Shown here piece by piece: positions 16,710 to 25,986 of a DNA stretch of 39,971 nt. This stretch comes from Fidelibacterota bacterium (GTDB lineage Bacteria; Fidelibacterota; Marinisomatia; Marinisomatales; SCKK01). Every line of letters starts with the position of its first letter. Position 1 is the first letter of the stretch. The notes under the pieces are model-generated. The model was not told the DNA's origin. It saw only the letters and a list, made by a program, of their open reading frames with translations, and ran no database searches. Both the position numbers and the translations under genes were made by a program. The stretch is from positions 1-39,971 of the forward strand of contig SCKK01000031.1 of assembly GCA_004124475.1 (NCBI GenBank). Reading direction: 5' to 3'.

Positions 16710-17336
16710 TTGTTGAAAACACCTGCCAAACTATCCGAGTCTATCTACAAAGAAAAGGGATCAAAATTTCTCGGATTCCTGATTCCAATTGCTTCGGAAA
16801 AGGATTTTCGTTCGGAATTGAAGGTTTTAACCAGAAAATATCATGACACCACCCACATCTGCTATGCCTATCGATTATTGCCTATTTCCGGTGATGGAAA
16901 TATCTGTGAAAGAAAATCTGATGGTGGAGAACCATCAGGTACGGCGGGTGATCCTATTCTGAGACAATTACAAGAGAATCAAGTTGTAAATGGAGCTCTT
17001 GTGGTTATCAGATATTTTGGTGGTACGAAGTTAGGAAAGGGGGGACTTTCCAGGGCGTTTAGGACATGTGCTTCTAAGGTTATCAACAGCAGTGAATTGG
17101 TTATGGTAGTTCACACAGTCTCCTTGATGATCGAATGTAATCAAAATTTGCTTGGACAGTTGGAAAATTTGATCTACAATTCTGGAGGGAGGATTGTTTC
17201 CCGGAAGTTTGATAAGGTGTTGGAAAAGGTAGGTTGTAAAATAGAAATTTCTAAGGATAAATACGAAAAGATTAGGAAAGCTTTCAAAACCAAATTTTCC
17301 GAAGGAATTTATTTTTTATTTAGTAATTCCGTTTGA
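16710..17336 (+). CDS. YigZ/IMPACT family protein (UPF0029)
   Basis: A 208-residue protein with the IMPACT N-terminal domain: KGSKFLGFLIPI, THICYAYRL, DGGEPSGTAGDPIL and VIRYFGGTKLGKGGL are the hallmark motifs. A second domain (DUF1949-like) fills the C-terminal third. Its cellular role is uncertain; related eukaryotic IMPACT proteins regulate the kinase Gcn2, but bacteria lack that pathway. Two tandem TTG codons (16710, 16713) are the only start candidates ahead of the conserved region. Confidence 0.9.
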   Translation: MLKTPAKLSESIYKEKGSKFLGFLIPIASEKDFRSELKVLTRKYHDTTHICYAYRLLPISGDGNICERKSDGGEPSGTAGDPILRQLQENQVVNGALVVIRYFGGTKLGKGGLSRAFRTCASKVINSSELVMVVHTVSLMIECNQNLLGQLENLIYNSGGRIVSRKFDKVLEKVGCKIEISKDKYEKIRKAFKTKFSEGIYFLFSNSV

Positions 17337-17369
17337 ATTTTCTTCGAATTGTAGCTAAATTATGATAAT

Positions 17370-17443
<74 letters not shown>

Positions 17444-17454
17444 CTGACGATAGA

Positions 17455-17485
17455 CCCTGATTTCTCGACGAGAGATCGGGGTTTT
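17455..17485 (+). terminator. Terminator of tRNA-fMet
   Basis: CCCTGATTTCTC (17455-17466) pairs with GAGAGATCGGGG (17470-17481) over 12 bp, including two G-U pairs, with a 3-nt loop followed by TTTT. Confidence 0.8.
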
Positions 17486-17562
17486 GTGCATTGTAGAAGT
17501 GTGTAGTATTGTGCATTACTGTGTCGTTATTTTGGTTACGTTTTGGTTACGTTTTCCAGTTT

Positions 17563-17786
17563 GCTAATTGGGAAGACTGAATTTCTTCGTGTAATCGGGT
17601 AGCCGATTAACAAACAGTGAAGCCAGATCAAAGTTAGGATGTGTGTAAATCTTGGTAGTCTCACTTGATGTGTGTGTTAGTAAGATTTGCCTATCTTCAA
17701 TCTAAAGACCCAGACCCCTTAAGAAATTGTTGAATGATACCCAGAAACTGTGAAGCTTAGCTTTTGGTTTTTTATTTGCTCCTTAT
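17563..17786 (-). pseudogene. Tyrosine recombinase C-terminal remnant
   Basis: The minus strand reads KAKLHSFWVSFNNFLRGLGL, one stop, then IEDRQILLTHTSSETTKIYT followed by HPNFDLASLFVNRLPDY and a stop at 17563. This is the end of a phage-type integrase: the LLxHxSxETTxxYTH box contains the catalytic Tyr. The HxxR box is damaged (LHSFWVSF where LHDFRHTF is expected), and the frame shifts near 17765. Upstream residues (TFRYYKEQIKNQK) in another frame may be more of the same gene. It lies 120 bp after tRNA-fMet and points back towards it, as expected for a tRNA-integrated element that has decayed. Confidence 0.7.
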
Positions 17787-18402
17787 AATACCTGAAGGTA
17801 TTTTCTTGGTTTTCCAAGATTGTTATTGAGTCTTTTCTCAGAATACATAGAGTTTTGGGAATATGGACGCATCTTTAAGTCCTCAACTTGGTAGTTCATT
17901 TAGTAGAATATTTGCTTTTGGAAACTTATGAATCCATTAGGATTTATGGATTGCGATCAATCTAAAAATAATCTGTGTACTTTATGATGAGACGGTTACA
18001 CCATTATTAGACTGGGAAAAGAAAAATCGGCTCATCGCCGATAAAAGAGTTATCACATCAAAGGAAGTAATAGAGCAATCTGGATGGATATAAAAATAAC
18101 TACACAAGGTGTTGCTGAAATGAAAGGGTAATTCAATCTTTCTGCGATGTAAAATGTCCTCTCTTTGCAAAAAGGTGATGGAATAGAATATTACTGATTT
18201 TCATACATTTTTGCAGAAATAAAAAGCGTGAAAAACAGTTTGTATTAGTTCAATTATACTCTTAACTTTGAAGCAGTAGTCTTATGTAATGTAGTGGATT
18301 TAGGAATCTTAGCAATTTATATATTGTAAATAGTGTTAACCTTCATACCCCCTTCAGAACTTTAGACATAATTTAGGAATAAAATAATAGGAGTAATACA
18401 AA
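17787..18402. other. Degenerate stretch between integrase remnant and csp
   Basis: No intact gene is seen. A plus-strand open stretch near 17949-18092 reads coding-like (ICVLYDETVTPLLDWEKKNR, then LIADKRVITSKEVIEQSGW) but has no start and no family that I recognise. The last 150 bp before csp are AT-rich and probably form a long leader, usual for cold-shock genes. The ribosome-binding site AGGAG lies about 8 bases before the csp ATG. Confidence 0.4.
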
Positions 18403-18612
18403 ATGTCTCAGCGTGAAACTGGTACAGTTAAGTGGTTTAATGATAAAAAAGGATTTGGATTCATAAATCGTGAAGAAGGAACCGATCTTTTTGTTCATCA
18501 AACCTCAATAGAAGGAGATGGCTTTCGCACTCTGAAAGAAAATGACAAGGTTGAGTTTGAGGTTGTCTCTACTCAAAAAGGTCAAGCAGCTGCAAAAGTA
18601 ACGGTTGTTTAA
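18403..18612 (+). CDS. Cold-shock protein, CspA family
   Basis: A 69-residue OB-fold RNA-binding protein with both RNP motifs: KGFGFI (RNP1) and DLFVHQ (RNP2). [16 protein letters not shown] is the classic N-terminus. It acts as an RNA chaperone that melts structure or assists transcription antitermination. It stands alone with its own terminator, after a long untranslated leader. Confidence 0.96.
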   Translation: MSQRETGTVKWFNDKKGFGFINREEGTDLFVHQTSIEGDGFRTLKENDKVEFEVVSTQKGQAAAKVTVV

Positions 18613-18680
18613 CACCAATCCATTTCGTAAGGGTTTTGTTTAATTACGATAAATAGTCAGTTAAATAAAGCTCAGCTTAC

Positions 18681-18711
18681 AAAAAGGGCAGCCAATTGGT
18701 TGCCCTTTTTA
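18681..18711 (+). terminator. Terminator of the cold-shock gene
   Basis: AAAAAGGGCAGCC pairs with GGTTGCCCTTTTT around an AATT loop. It is a strong stem with a T-run, about 70 bp after the csp stop. Confidence 0.9.
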
Positions 18712-18947
18712 TTATTCTCATCTGTCCAAAATAATTGATAAAGAAACACAGAATAGTCTCTATGTTGGTCCCATTTATCTCCAGACTATATTGGATTGAT
18801 CCTACATGAATAATGGTCAACGACGGAGTATTGTTTAGTCACAACTTTACTGTGTCCATTTCAAAACGTTTTTGGCAAAAATGAAAAAGTATTGATGTGC
18901 CTTTTTGATTATTTCATTTATTGATAAAATCAGTTAAATTTTCTGAC

Positions 18948-19589
18948 GTGAAATCATATAATGTACCTCGGAGTATATGCTACAAAGTAGTAATCTGTGT
19001 CATTATGCTTAATGCGGGTTTGTACCCGATTAGTCTAACTTCAGCGCCTTTATTCGGAATATCTGAAAAATCCTATGGACTTACTTTAGGTACTGCAGAC
19101 CGTGGTTTTTCTATTGGTGGATTTTATGAATTGCAGGTGAGCAGAAAATTTCAAGCCAATTTTCAGATATCCTTATTTGATGTAGCCGGCGAATCGGAAT
19201 TTCCTGTATATGATTACTACACAGGCATCACCTATAAAGTTGGGGCAAAAAATCTTCTTTTGGTACCCCTTTTTATTGGAGTAAAGTATCACCCATTCGT
19301 CGATCAAATCGCCAACAATTTCAGTCCTCTTATTATGGCAGGATTGGGTCCCATTATTATTTTAGATACACCGGAGGTGGGGAATTTTTTTGAAAGATGG
19401 AATAATGTAAGTACGTCAGTTTCTTTTGGCGGATTTTTGTATGGAGGTGTGGAAATTTACCTTTCGTCTAATTCCACCGCAGCAGTTACCATGGGTTATA
19501 ACATTTTCGAAATGGGTAAAACTGTCGATGGTGAAACTAATTACAATGGTCTGATATTTAAATTCATGTTTGGAAAAAGGTTGAAATAG
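18948..19589 (+). CDS. Probable outer-membrane beta-barrel protein
   Basis: I do not recognise a named family. The N-terminus from GTG 18948 has a basic start and a hydrophobic stretch (VVICVIMLNAGLYPISL, then SAPLFG), consistent with a signal peptide. The rest alternates polar and aromatic residues in short strands with glycine turns (SYGLTLGTADRGFSIGGFYE, LVPLFIGVKYHPF, TAAVTMGYNIFEM) and ends in an amphipathic strand (NGLIFKFMFGKR). This is the pattern of an 8-stranded porin-like barrel. An earlier TTG at 18921 is possible. rsmE starts 2 bases after its stop. Confidence 0.6.
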   Translation: MKSYNVPRSICYKVVICVIMLNAGLYPISLTSAPLFGISEKSYGLTLGTADRGFSIGGFYELQVSRKFQANFQISLFDVAGESEFPVYDYYTGITYKVGAKNLLLVPLFIGVKYHPFVDQIANNFSPLIMAGLGPIIILDTPEVGNFFERWNNVSTSVSFGGFLYGGVEIYLSSNSTAAVTMGYNIFEMGKTVDGETNYNGLIFKFMFGKRLK

Positions 19590-19591
19590 TC

Positions 19592-20326
19592 TTGACCGGT
19601 CGGCGCCATTTCCTTATTGCTCCCAAAGCCATTGTAGGCAATCGATTCAAATTAAATGGAAGTGAGGGGCATCATTTAAGCAGGGTAACAAGAATCAAAA
19701 CCGGGGAAACGGTTTACCTTCTGGATATGCTGGGGTGTGCGTACATCGGTAAAATTGAAGGGATTCAAAAACATCACGTGGAAGGTGCCATCCTTCAGAC
19801 CGTTCCCAACTATGGCAAATCAAAAGTCAATATTCACTTGGGGGTTGGGATTTTAAAAGGTTCTAAAATGGACACGGTGGTGGAAAAGGGGACAGAGTTA
19901 GGTGTGCACTCATTTACGCCTCTCCGTATGCGATATAATGTAAAGCAGACAATTAATCTTGAGAGGTTAAAGCGCATTTCAAAAAGTACAATCAAACAGT
20001 GTGGCAGAGGATTATTGCCCGTGATCAGTTCCCCTGTGGATTTTCAATCCTGGTGTGATTCGGTTGATGTGCAAAAAGCGGCAGTTGCAGTCAGTGGAGA
20101 GGATAACATACCGATTTATCATTGGTTGAGGGAACAGATACTAGGTGTCACTGACCTCTGGCTTGCTGTGGGACCAGAAGTTGGATTCCATTCTGAGGAG
20201 ATAATAGCGATCAAAAAACATGGGATTCCTCTTGTTTCACTGGGTCCAAGAAGATTGAGATCAGAGACGGCGGTCATGGCATTACTGGCGATATGTGATA
20301 ATTTCTTTGAAGGGACAAGGAGCTAA
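19592..20326 (+). CDS. rsmE: 16S rRNA m3U1498 methyltransferase
   Basis: A SPOUT-fold methyltransferase of 244 residues that methylates N3 of U1498 in the decoding centre. The N-terminal PUA-like part has GSEGHHLSRVTRIKTGE. The knot region has KGSKMDTVVEKGTELGV, AVGPEVGFHSEE and LGPRRLRSETAVMALLA, with the SAM-binding loop. It starts at TTG 19592, and its stop overlaps the HIT gene ATG (TAATG), so the two are translationally coupled. Confidence 0.94.
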   Translation: MTGRRHFLIAPKAIVGNRFKLNGSEGHHLSRVTRIKTGETVYLLDMLGCAYIGKIEGIQKHHVEGAILQTVPNYGKSKVNIHLGVGILKGSKMDTVVEKGTELGVHSFTPLRMRYNVKQTINLERLKRISKSTIKQCGRGLLPVISSPVDFQSWCDSVDVQKAAVAVSGEDNIPIYHWLREQILGVTDLWLAVGPEVGFHSEEIIAIKKHGIPLVSLGPRRLRSETAVMALLAICDNFFEGTRS

Positions 20327-20670
20327 TGTCTGACTGCATTTTCTGCAAGATCATTTCCGGAGAAATTCCAAGTGATATCGTATATGAATCCGATTCAGTT
20401 GTGGCTTTTAACGATCTCAATCCTCAGGCTCCCTTTCACGTTTTAATTGTTCCAAAGAAACATATTCCAACCTTAAATGACATGACTGAAGAAGACAGGG
20501 AACTGATTGGCGGGGTTTTGCTCACGGCGAGTCATTTGGCAAAAGAAAATGGGTTTTCTGAAGTAGGGTATCGCACACTTTTTAACTGCAACCGGGGCGC
20601 TGGTCAGACGGTTTTTCATGTCCATCTCCATTTGCTGGGAGGTCGATCCTTTACATGGCCACCAGGGTGA
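20326..20670 (+). CDS. HIT family purine nucleoside phosphoramidase (HinT-like)
   Basis: A 114-residue histidine-triad protein. CIFCKIISGEIPSDIVYESD is the N-terminus with its CxxC. HVLIVPKKHI is the central strand. The catalytic HVHLHLLGGR ends the domain with the His triad. Such proteins hydrolyse AMP-lysine and adenosine phosphoramidates. It overlaps rsmE by one base. Confidence 0.95.
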   Translation: MSDCIFCKIISGEIPSDIVYESDSVVAFNDLNPQAPFHVLIVPKKHIPTLNDMTEEDRELIGGVLLTASHLAKENGFSEVGYRTLFNCNRGAGQTVFHVHLHLLGGRSFTWPPG

Positions 20671-21006
20671 ATAAACTTACCATAGTGATAATATTTGTGG
20701 TTTTCCATAGAATCCCTCTTCGGATAATGGCAAAATAATGAAAAATGATCAACGAGTAATCGTTATCCATAATGCGTGAAACAGCTTGTCCACCAGCTGG
20801 CCGATGATGCGTCCCGAAGCTTCGGGATGGGGAGGAGTAATGGGAAAATCTTGTTCACTTTATAGCTTCCACTCCCGGTTCCCACGATACGCTCTCCCGA
20901 CTGTGTCGGGACTACGGGGCAAGCCTGCTCAGAGTTATTTTCAGGTGAAATTGATTAAATACCATCAAATATAAATTGTCATACAAGGTATAAGGGTTAG
21001 GGATGA
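20671..21006. repeat. Gap with dispersed palindromes before smc
   Basis: It contains the perfect palindrome TCCCGAAGCTTCGGGA (20812-20827) and TCCCGAC-TGT-GTCGGGA (20895-20911). Both recur in variant form in other gaps of this window. CAGCTTGTCCACCAGCTGG just upstream adds another inverted pair. No gene is seen; short frames here follow the repeats and look spurious. Confidence 0.6.
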
Positions 21007-24000
21007 ATGTATATATCTGAATTGAAACTTCACGGTTTTAAGTCCTTTGCAAAAAAGGAAATCCTGAAGTTCGGTGAAGGGATCACCGCACTTGTCGGTC
21101 CAAATGGTTGCGGGAAAACCAATATTGTGGACGCTGTCAGGTGGGTTTTGGGAGAGCAGAAATACAGCCTGCTTCGGTCTTCCAAGATGGAAGATATTAT
21201 CTTCAATGGGTCGACTTCCCACAAACCAATCAATGTGTGTGAAGTTAGTCTCACTGTGCACAATAAGGGAAAGTTACCCATCGATTATACCGAAGTTGAG
21301 ATTACCCGGAGAATCTATAGAAATGGCGAAAGTTCCTATATGATCAACCGATCTTCATGCCGTCTCAAAGATATTCAGGACCTCTTTATGGATACCGGGA
21401 TGGGAGCTGATGCCTATTCTGTGATAGAATTAAAAATGATTGAGGATATATTGAGCGAAACGGCAGATGACCGCCGACGGATGTTTGAGGAAGCTGCCGG
21501 TATTAACAGATATAAAAAACAGAGAAAAACAGCCATAAGAAAGTTTGAAGCTACTCGTGCAGATTTGAATAGGGTCCATGACATCATTACTGAAGTTGAA
21601 ACAAAAGTTCACGGATTGCGGCTGCAGTTAAAACGATTTGATCGGCATGCTGTAATGTCTGAACAGATTAAACAGAGAGAACTTGAACTGGCATATATCC
21701 AAAAGCAAAGAATCGAAAAGAAGTTAGGTCCCTTAAGTGAACAAATCACAACTCTTCATCACCAGAGATCCCAAAATAAAGACCAGGAAAAAGGGCAGGA
21801 AGATGCTCTGGAACAACTGCAAAAATCTTACCGGGAACAACAGGAAGAGTTAACCAAACTTAAAATCCATATCGATGAGTTGTTGGGACATCGCCAGGAT
21901 TGTAATAACAAATTACTTATAATGAATGAACAGATAAGATCTTCTGAAAGGACGATTGAAAGATTCGAATTGGAAAAAGATGAGTGTGAAAAGCAGATAG
22001 AGTCTTATCGGTTTCAGATCAAAGAATATCAAGTTGAATTGAAATCTTTTGACCCCAGGATAAAAAGTAAAATTTCAGAATATACTTCTCGTAGGCAGGA
22101 TTTTGAGAAGATTGATAATACATTTAAAGAGACTGAGGAAAGGCTTGAATATCTAACAGGAAGACAATTTGAACATCTCCAAAAATTAAATAGTGCAAGA
22201 TCATTATTGGATAGAACAAAACACCTTTACGATGAAAAGATGACCAGGATTGGTGTGCTAAGAGTAAAAATAACAGAGCTCGAACAGGGTCTGAAAGAAG
22301 ACAAATTAAAACAAAAAGACTTGGAGAAAATAAGAAGCAATCATGAAAAAACTATCTCCAAATCCCGAAGCCTGCTCGATGAACTGGACAAGAATATCAA
22401 TGACTTGAGGTCACAAAAACATAATCTTTCCCTCGATTTTCATCGAATTGCCAACCAAGTAGAAAGCCTTGAGTCAAAACTTCAGTTTTATAATGAAATC
22501 GTAGAGACAAACGAAGGGTATCCATCGGGTGTCCGTCATATACTTACCCAATTAAACAATTATCCGGGTATCGAGGGTACCGTGGCAGACCTTATTATGG
22601 TTGATGACAAATATCGTTCAGCAATTGAGGCGGGATTGGGGACATTATCTCAATGCCTAGTTTGTAAATCCCGGAAAGTGGCATTGAGTACGATGAAGAA
22701 ATTGTCCAAAGAAAACATGGGTAGTGTTTCGTTTATTCCAATGGATAGTATCAACTTTCAGAAAATTGAAATTAAAAAAGTTGCGAAAAAAGGTGACGGT
22801 ATTCTCCAGGCAATTGACCTGGTGAAAACGAAAAAATCTATGGAACCTCTTATTCAATTTTTACTCAAAGACCTGGTTATCGTGGAAGATATGGAATCGG
22901 CGGAACTTCTTTGGCAATCGAAAGAATTTACTGGGAATATTGCTGACCTAAGCGGTCGGTTTTACTCAAATACAGGGATTATTACTTCTATTAATGGTCA
23001 GAGTGGAATCAGTATCCTGGGAAGATTGGAGAAAATTCAGGAATTGGATAGTGCGATAGAGAAATTGGTCAAAAAAGGAAATGACATAAAGAATAAAACA
23101 GCGGAAGTGGAGAAACTTCTCAGAACAAGTGAAGAAAAACATGCAGAAAGTTCCCAAAACTTAGGCAATCATATCGACTTATTTGCCGAAGTTGAAAAGA
23201 AAATCACTCAAAATGAGTTTTCTATTTCTCGAATAGTAGAATTATTGCAATCGGTTACTCACGAATCGGTAGCAGTAAAACAGGATTTGCTGAATGTGCA
23301 GGGCAGTTTGGATCAATTAACGCCAAAACTTACAGATTTGGAGGAGCAGCAGGAAACTTACAGCAATAAAATTATTGAGGCTAAGAAGAACAGGGACATT
23401 GTGAAAGACCAGAGGGATAAGGAAAATGAAATGATCCAAGATATGAGGTTTGAATTAATTAATCTGGAAAATGATCGGGATAACCTCCAATATAAAATTG
23501 AAAGAATGGAAGAAAATATTAATGAGCTGAATAAGCGAGGAGGTGATTTATCGGAGAAAAAGACAATTTTACAAAGTGAAATAATAATATTAGAAAAAGA
23601 TATTAAAGTTCTTAAAAAGGAATTGGGAAAACATACTGCTCGATACAAAAAAGAACTGGCAATCTTGGACTTGAAAGATCAAGCATTCTCAGAAGTGTAT
23701 CAACAGATTGATTCCCAACAGAGAGAAATTAGAGAGGAACAGCGGAAAAGAGAAAGATTAACGGAGGACTTAAAACGTTGTGAATTGCAATCTGCAGATT
23801 TGGTCAGGCAGATAGAATTTGTCCAACATCGATTACAGGAAAAATACGACCTCGATATCCCTCGAAGTATGGATATGCAACTTTCGGAGGATAAACTTTT
23901 ATTGCAAATAGATCGAATTGAACGGAGTATTGAGAGGATAGGTCCAATTAACATGGCGGTAAAAGGGGAATATGAAGAAGAAAGCCAACGACTTGATTTT

Positions 24001-24531
24001 CTCCAAAAACAGCGTGATGATCTTCTTGAATCTGAGAAGAGTCTGATGGAGACCATTCACCATATCGATAGGAAAGCCAGAAAACAGTTTACGGATACGT
24101 TTAAAAAAATACGCCGGAATTTCCAAAACACTTTTAAACTCTTTTTTGAAGGAGGAGAAGGAGATCTTGAGTTACAAGGGGATGATGACCCGTTAGAATC
24201 AAATATATCTATCTCTGCCCGACCTCCTGGAAAACGGACACACAATCTGAGACTGCTTTCTGCTGGGGAGAAAGCGTTGACCGCAATTGCATTGTTGTTT
24301 GCGATTTACCAAGTCAAGCCGAGTCCCTTCTGTATTCTTGATGAAGTAGACGCCCCTCTCGACGACAACAATATTAATAAGTTTACTCGAGTGCTCAATA
24401 AATTTTCAGAGGATACTCAGTTTATAATTGTTACTCACAATAAACTCACCATGGAGGCTGCGGATTATCTATACGGAGTGACGATGGAAAAGTCTGGTGT
24501 TTCCAAGATTGTTTCAGTGAAATTTGAGTAA
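21007..24531 (+). CDS. smc: Chromosome segregation protein SMC
   Basis: The ATPase of the bacterial condensin, 1174 residues. The Walker A motif is GPNGCGKTN at residues 31-39. A first long coiled coil (about 170-500) leads to a hinge domain (about 505-660, with EGYPSGVRHIL and EAGLGTLSQCLVCKS), then a second coil (about 670-1020). The C-terminal head has the signature LLSAGEKALTAIALLFAIYQ and Walker B FCILDEVDAPLDD. ScpA and ScpB partners are not nearby. The start is ATG 21007. An IS110-family element lies just 34 bp past its stop but does not disrupt it. Confidence 0.97.
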   Translation: MYISELKLHGFKSFAKKEILKFGEGITALVGPNGCGKTNIVDAVRWVLGEQKYSLLRSSKMEDIIFNGSTSHKPINVCEVSLTVHNKGKLPIDYTEVEITRRIYRNGESSYMINRSSCRLKDIQDLFMDTGMGADAYSVIELKMIEDILSETADDRRRMFEEAAGINRYKKQRKTAIRKFEATRADLNRVHDIITEVETKVHGLRLQLKRFDRHAVMSEQIKQRELELAYIQKQRIEKKLGPLSEQITTLHHQRSQNKDQEKGQEDALEQLQKSYREQQEELTKLKIHIDELLGHRQDCNNKLLIMNEQIRSSERTIERFELEKDECEKQIESYRFQIKEYQVELKSFDPRIKSKISEYTSRRQDFEKIDNTFKETEERLEYLTGRQFEHLQKLNSARSLLDRTKHLYDEKMTRIGVLRVKITELEQGLKEDKLKQKDLEKIRSNHEKTISKSRSLLDELDKNINDLRSQKHNLSLDFHRIANQVESLESKLQFYNEIVETNEGYPSGVRHILTQLNNYPGIEGTVADLIMVDDKYRSAIEAGLGTLSQCLVCKSRKVALSTMKKLSKENMGSVSFIPMDSINFQKIEIKKVAKKGDGILQAIDLVKTKKSMEPLIQFLLKDLVIVEDMESAELLWQSKEFTGNIADLSGRFYSNTGIITSINGQSGISILGRLEKIQELDSAIEKLVKKGNDIKNKTAEVEKLLRTSEEKHAESSQNLGNHIDLFAEVEKKITQNEFSISRIVELLQSVTHESVAVKQDLLNVQGSLDQLTPKLTDLEEQQETYSNKIIEAKKNRDIVKDQRDKENEMIQDMRFELINLENDRDNLQYKIERMEENINELNKRGGDLSEKKTILQSEIIILEKDIKVLKKELGKHTARYKKELAILDLKDQAFSEVYQQIDSQQREIREEQRKRERLTEDLKRCELQSADLVRQIEFVQHRLQEKYDLDIPRSMDMQLSEDKLLLQIDRIERSIERIGPINMAVKGEYEEESQRLDFLQKQRDDLLESEKSLMETIHHIDRKARKQFTDTFKKIRRNFQNTFKLFFEGGEGDLELQGDDDPLESNISISARPPGKRTHNLRLLSAGEKALTAIALLFAIYQVKPSPFCILDEVDAPLDDNNINKFTRVLNKFSEDTQFIIVTHNKLTMEAADYLYGVTMEKSGVSKIVSVKFE

Positions 24532-24564
24532 TTCCTTATTTGGTTTCTCTATAACGATATCTAT

Positions 24565-24647
24565 GTTCCCCTTTGCTGGGAAGAGTAATTTATGATGAAA
24601 AACCTGATGGGGTATCAGGTTTAAACCTTGAACCAACAAAGGGGAAC
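24565..24647 (+). promoter_or_regulatory. Inverted repeat covering the transposase ribosome-binding site
   Basis: GTTCCCCTTTGCTGG (24565-24579) is complementary to CCAACAAAGGGGAAC (24633-24647) at 14 of 15 positions. The right arm contains the Shine-Dalgarno AAAGGGGA, and the ATG follows at 24649. An inner hairpin ACCTGAT/ATCAGGT sits between the arms. RNA read in from smc would fold and hide the start, a known way for insertion sequences to avoid activation by outside transcription. Confidence 0.65.
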
Positions 24648-24648
24648 T

Positions 24649-25986
24649 ATGATGAATAAACATAAACATTCGTTAATTGAAAAGCGTCAATTTATACAGG
24701 GTAAAATAATCATAGGGATTGATCCTGCCAAGGATAAACACCAGGTTAGAATCATTGATGCCAATAGCATTCCAGTAGGCAAGAGTTTTTCATTCCGGAA
24801 CGATTACAACGGTTTTAACAAGCTACTATGGCGTAAACTTGATCAATACCTGGACCGGGAAGTGGATTACCGGAAGGAAGTTGTGTTCGCTGTTGAGTCA
24901 GCCTGTGATCTGTGGCAACCTCTGGTTCACTACCTATACACTAATGGCTATTTAGTTGTCAGAGTAAGTCCGTTATCGACCTATCATGCCCGGGTATTAA
25001 ATGTGAATGATTTTTCCAAAACCGATCCGAAAGATGCCTTGATCATTGCCACCAATGCTTCCAATGGCTCTTTTGTTCTACATAATGAAGATGATCCGTG
25101 TATCCGGTCATTAAGAACCTTAAGCATTACTTCTGATAAACTGCGTAAGGATATGGTAAAGAATAAAAACCGGATTGTATCATTTATTAAGCGATATTTC
25201 CCGGAGTTTATCAAGGTTCTGAATCCAGAGACACTAACCGCCCGGTACCTGCTGAAGCGATACTTCCTTCCTCAGCATTTTCTTAATCTGGATGTTGAAT
25301 TAGAAGCTGGAGCCATCATACGCATATCATAAAGCCAGCATGGGAAAGAAACCCTTATGCTTCTTCAACAAACGGCAGAGAGAACGATTGGTGTCAGTTG
25401 TACTGATGAAACCGAAGAAAAGAGTTTACACCTGAGTCTTAACTGTTGGCTGAATCAATTGGATCTGATTGAAGAACAATCCAAACAGATCAGCCATGAA
25501 TTAATCCGGTTGGCAAAGCAGTATTCTGCTTTTGCGTGTGTTAAGAGTCTCGAGGGTGTGTCAGACCAGATGGCAGCTCTTTTTATCGCAGAGACCAGGG
25601 CTTTAAAGGATGTAACACACTATAAACAAATCCAAAAGATGGCTGGGACCAATCTGCGTCTTAATACGTCGGGGCGCTACCGGGGACGTAACCGGATCAG
25701 TCATTTAGGTAACAGCTGCTTACGATGGTTATTATTCATGATGGCCAAGGAAACTGCGAAGTACGTTCCTGAGGTAAGGGTAAAATATTTAAAGCGGCAA
25801 TTGAAGAGACGTAATTACCTGAAAAACACCATTGCTTGTACATCCAAGGTATTACAATTGATTATGTCATTAACCAGAGAAGAACGCTTATACAAACCTC
25901 ATCTCAATCCTGAGCTTGAAATTACCTGTCAACGTTTAGATCAGGAATATGAAAACTTGAAGCGTGGCAGGTTGGTAGCCACCTGA
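24649..25986 (+). pseudogene. IS110-family transposase with in-frame stop
   Basis: The N-terminal RuvC-like DEDD domain is intact: IIGIDPAKDKHQVRIID (Asp), VFAVESACDLWQPL (Glu) and FSKTDPKDALIIA (Asp, Asp). The C-terminal Tnp domain has SLEGVSDQMAALFIAETR and RYRGRNRISHLGNSCLRWL with the candidate catalytic Ser. The two halves lie in the same frame and are separated only by TAA at 25330-25332 (codon 228), between IIRIS and SQHGKETLMLLQQ. A single base change from a Lys, Gln or Glu codon would explain this. Without readthrough no full protein is made. The ATG at 24649, preceded by AAAGGGGA, is the start. Confidence 0.85.

Noticed and set aside
17982-18170. Minus-strand 62-codon frame
   Set aside because: It overlaps degenerate DNA in which the opposite strand looks more protein-like, and it has no start signal or family match.
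25330-25332. Programmed recoding at the transposase stop
   Set aside because: TAA is not a selenocysteine codon, and the context shows no frameshift signal; both halves are in the same frame. A simple nonsense mutation is more likely.
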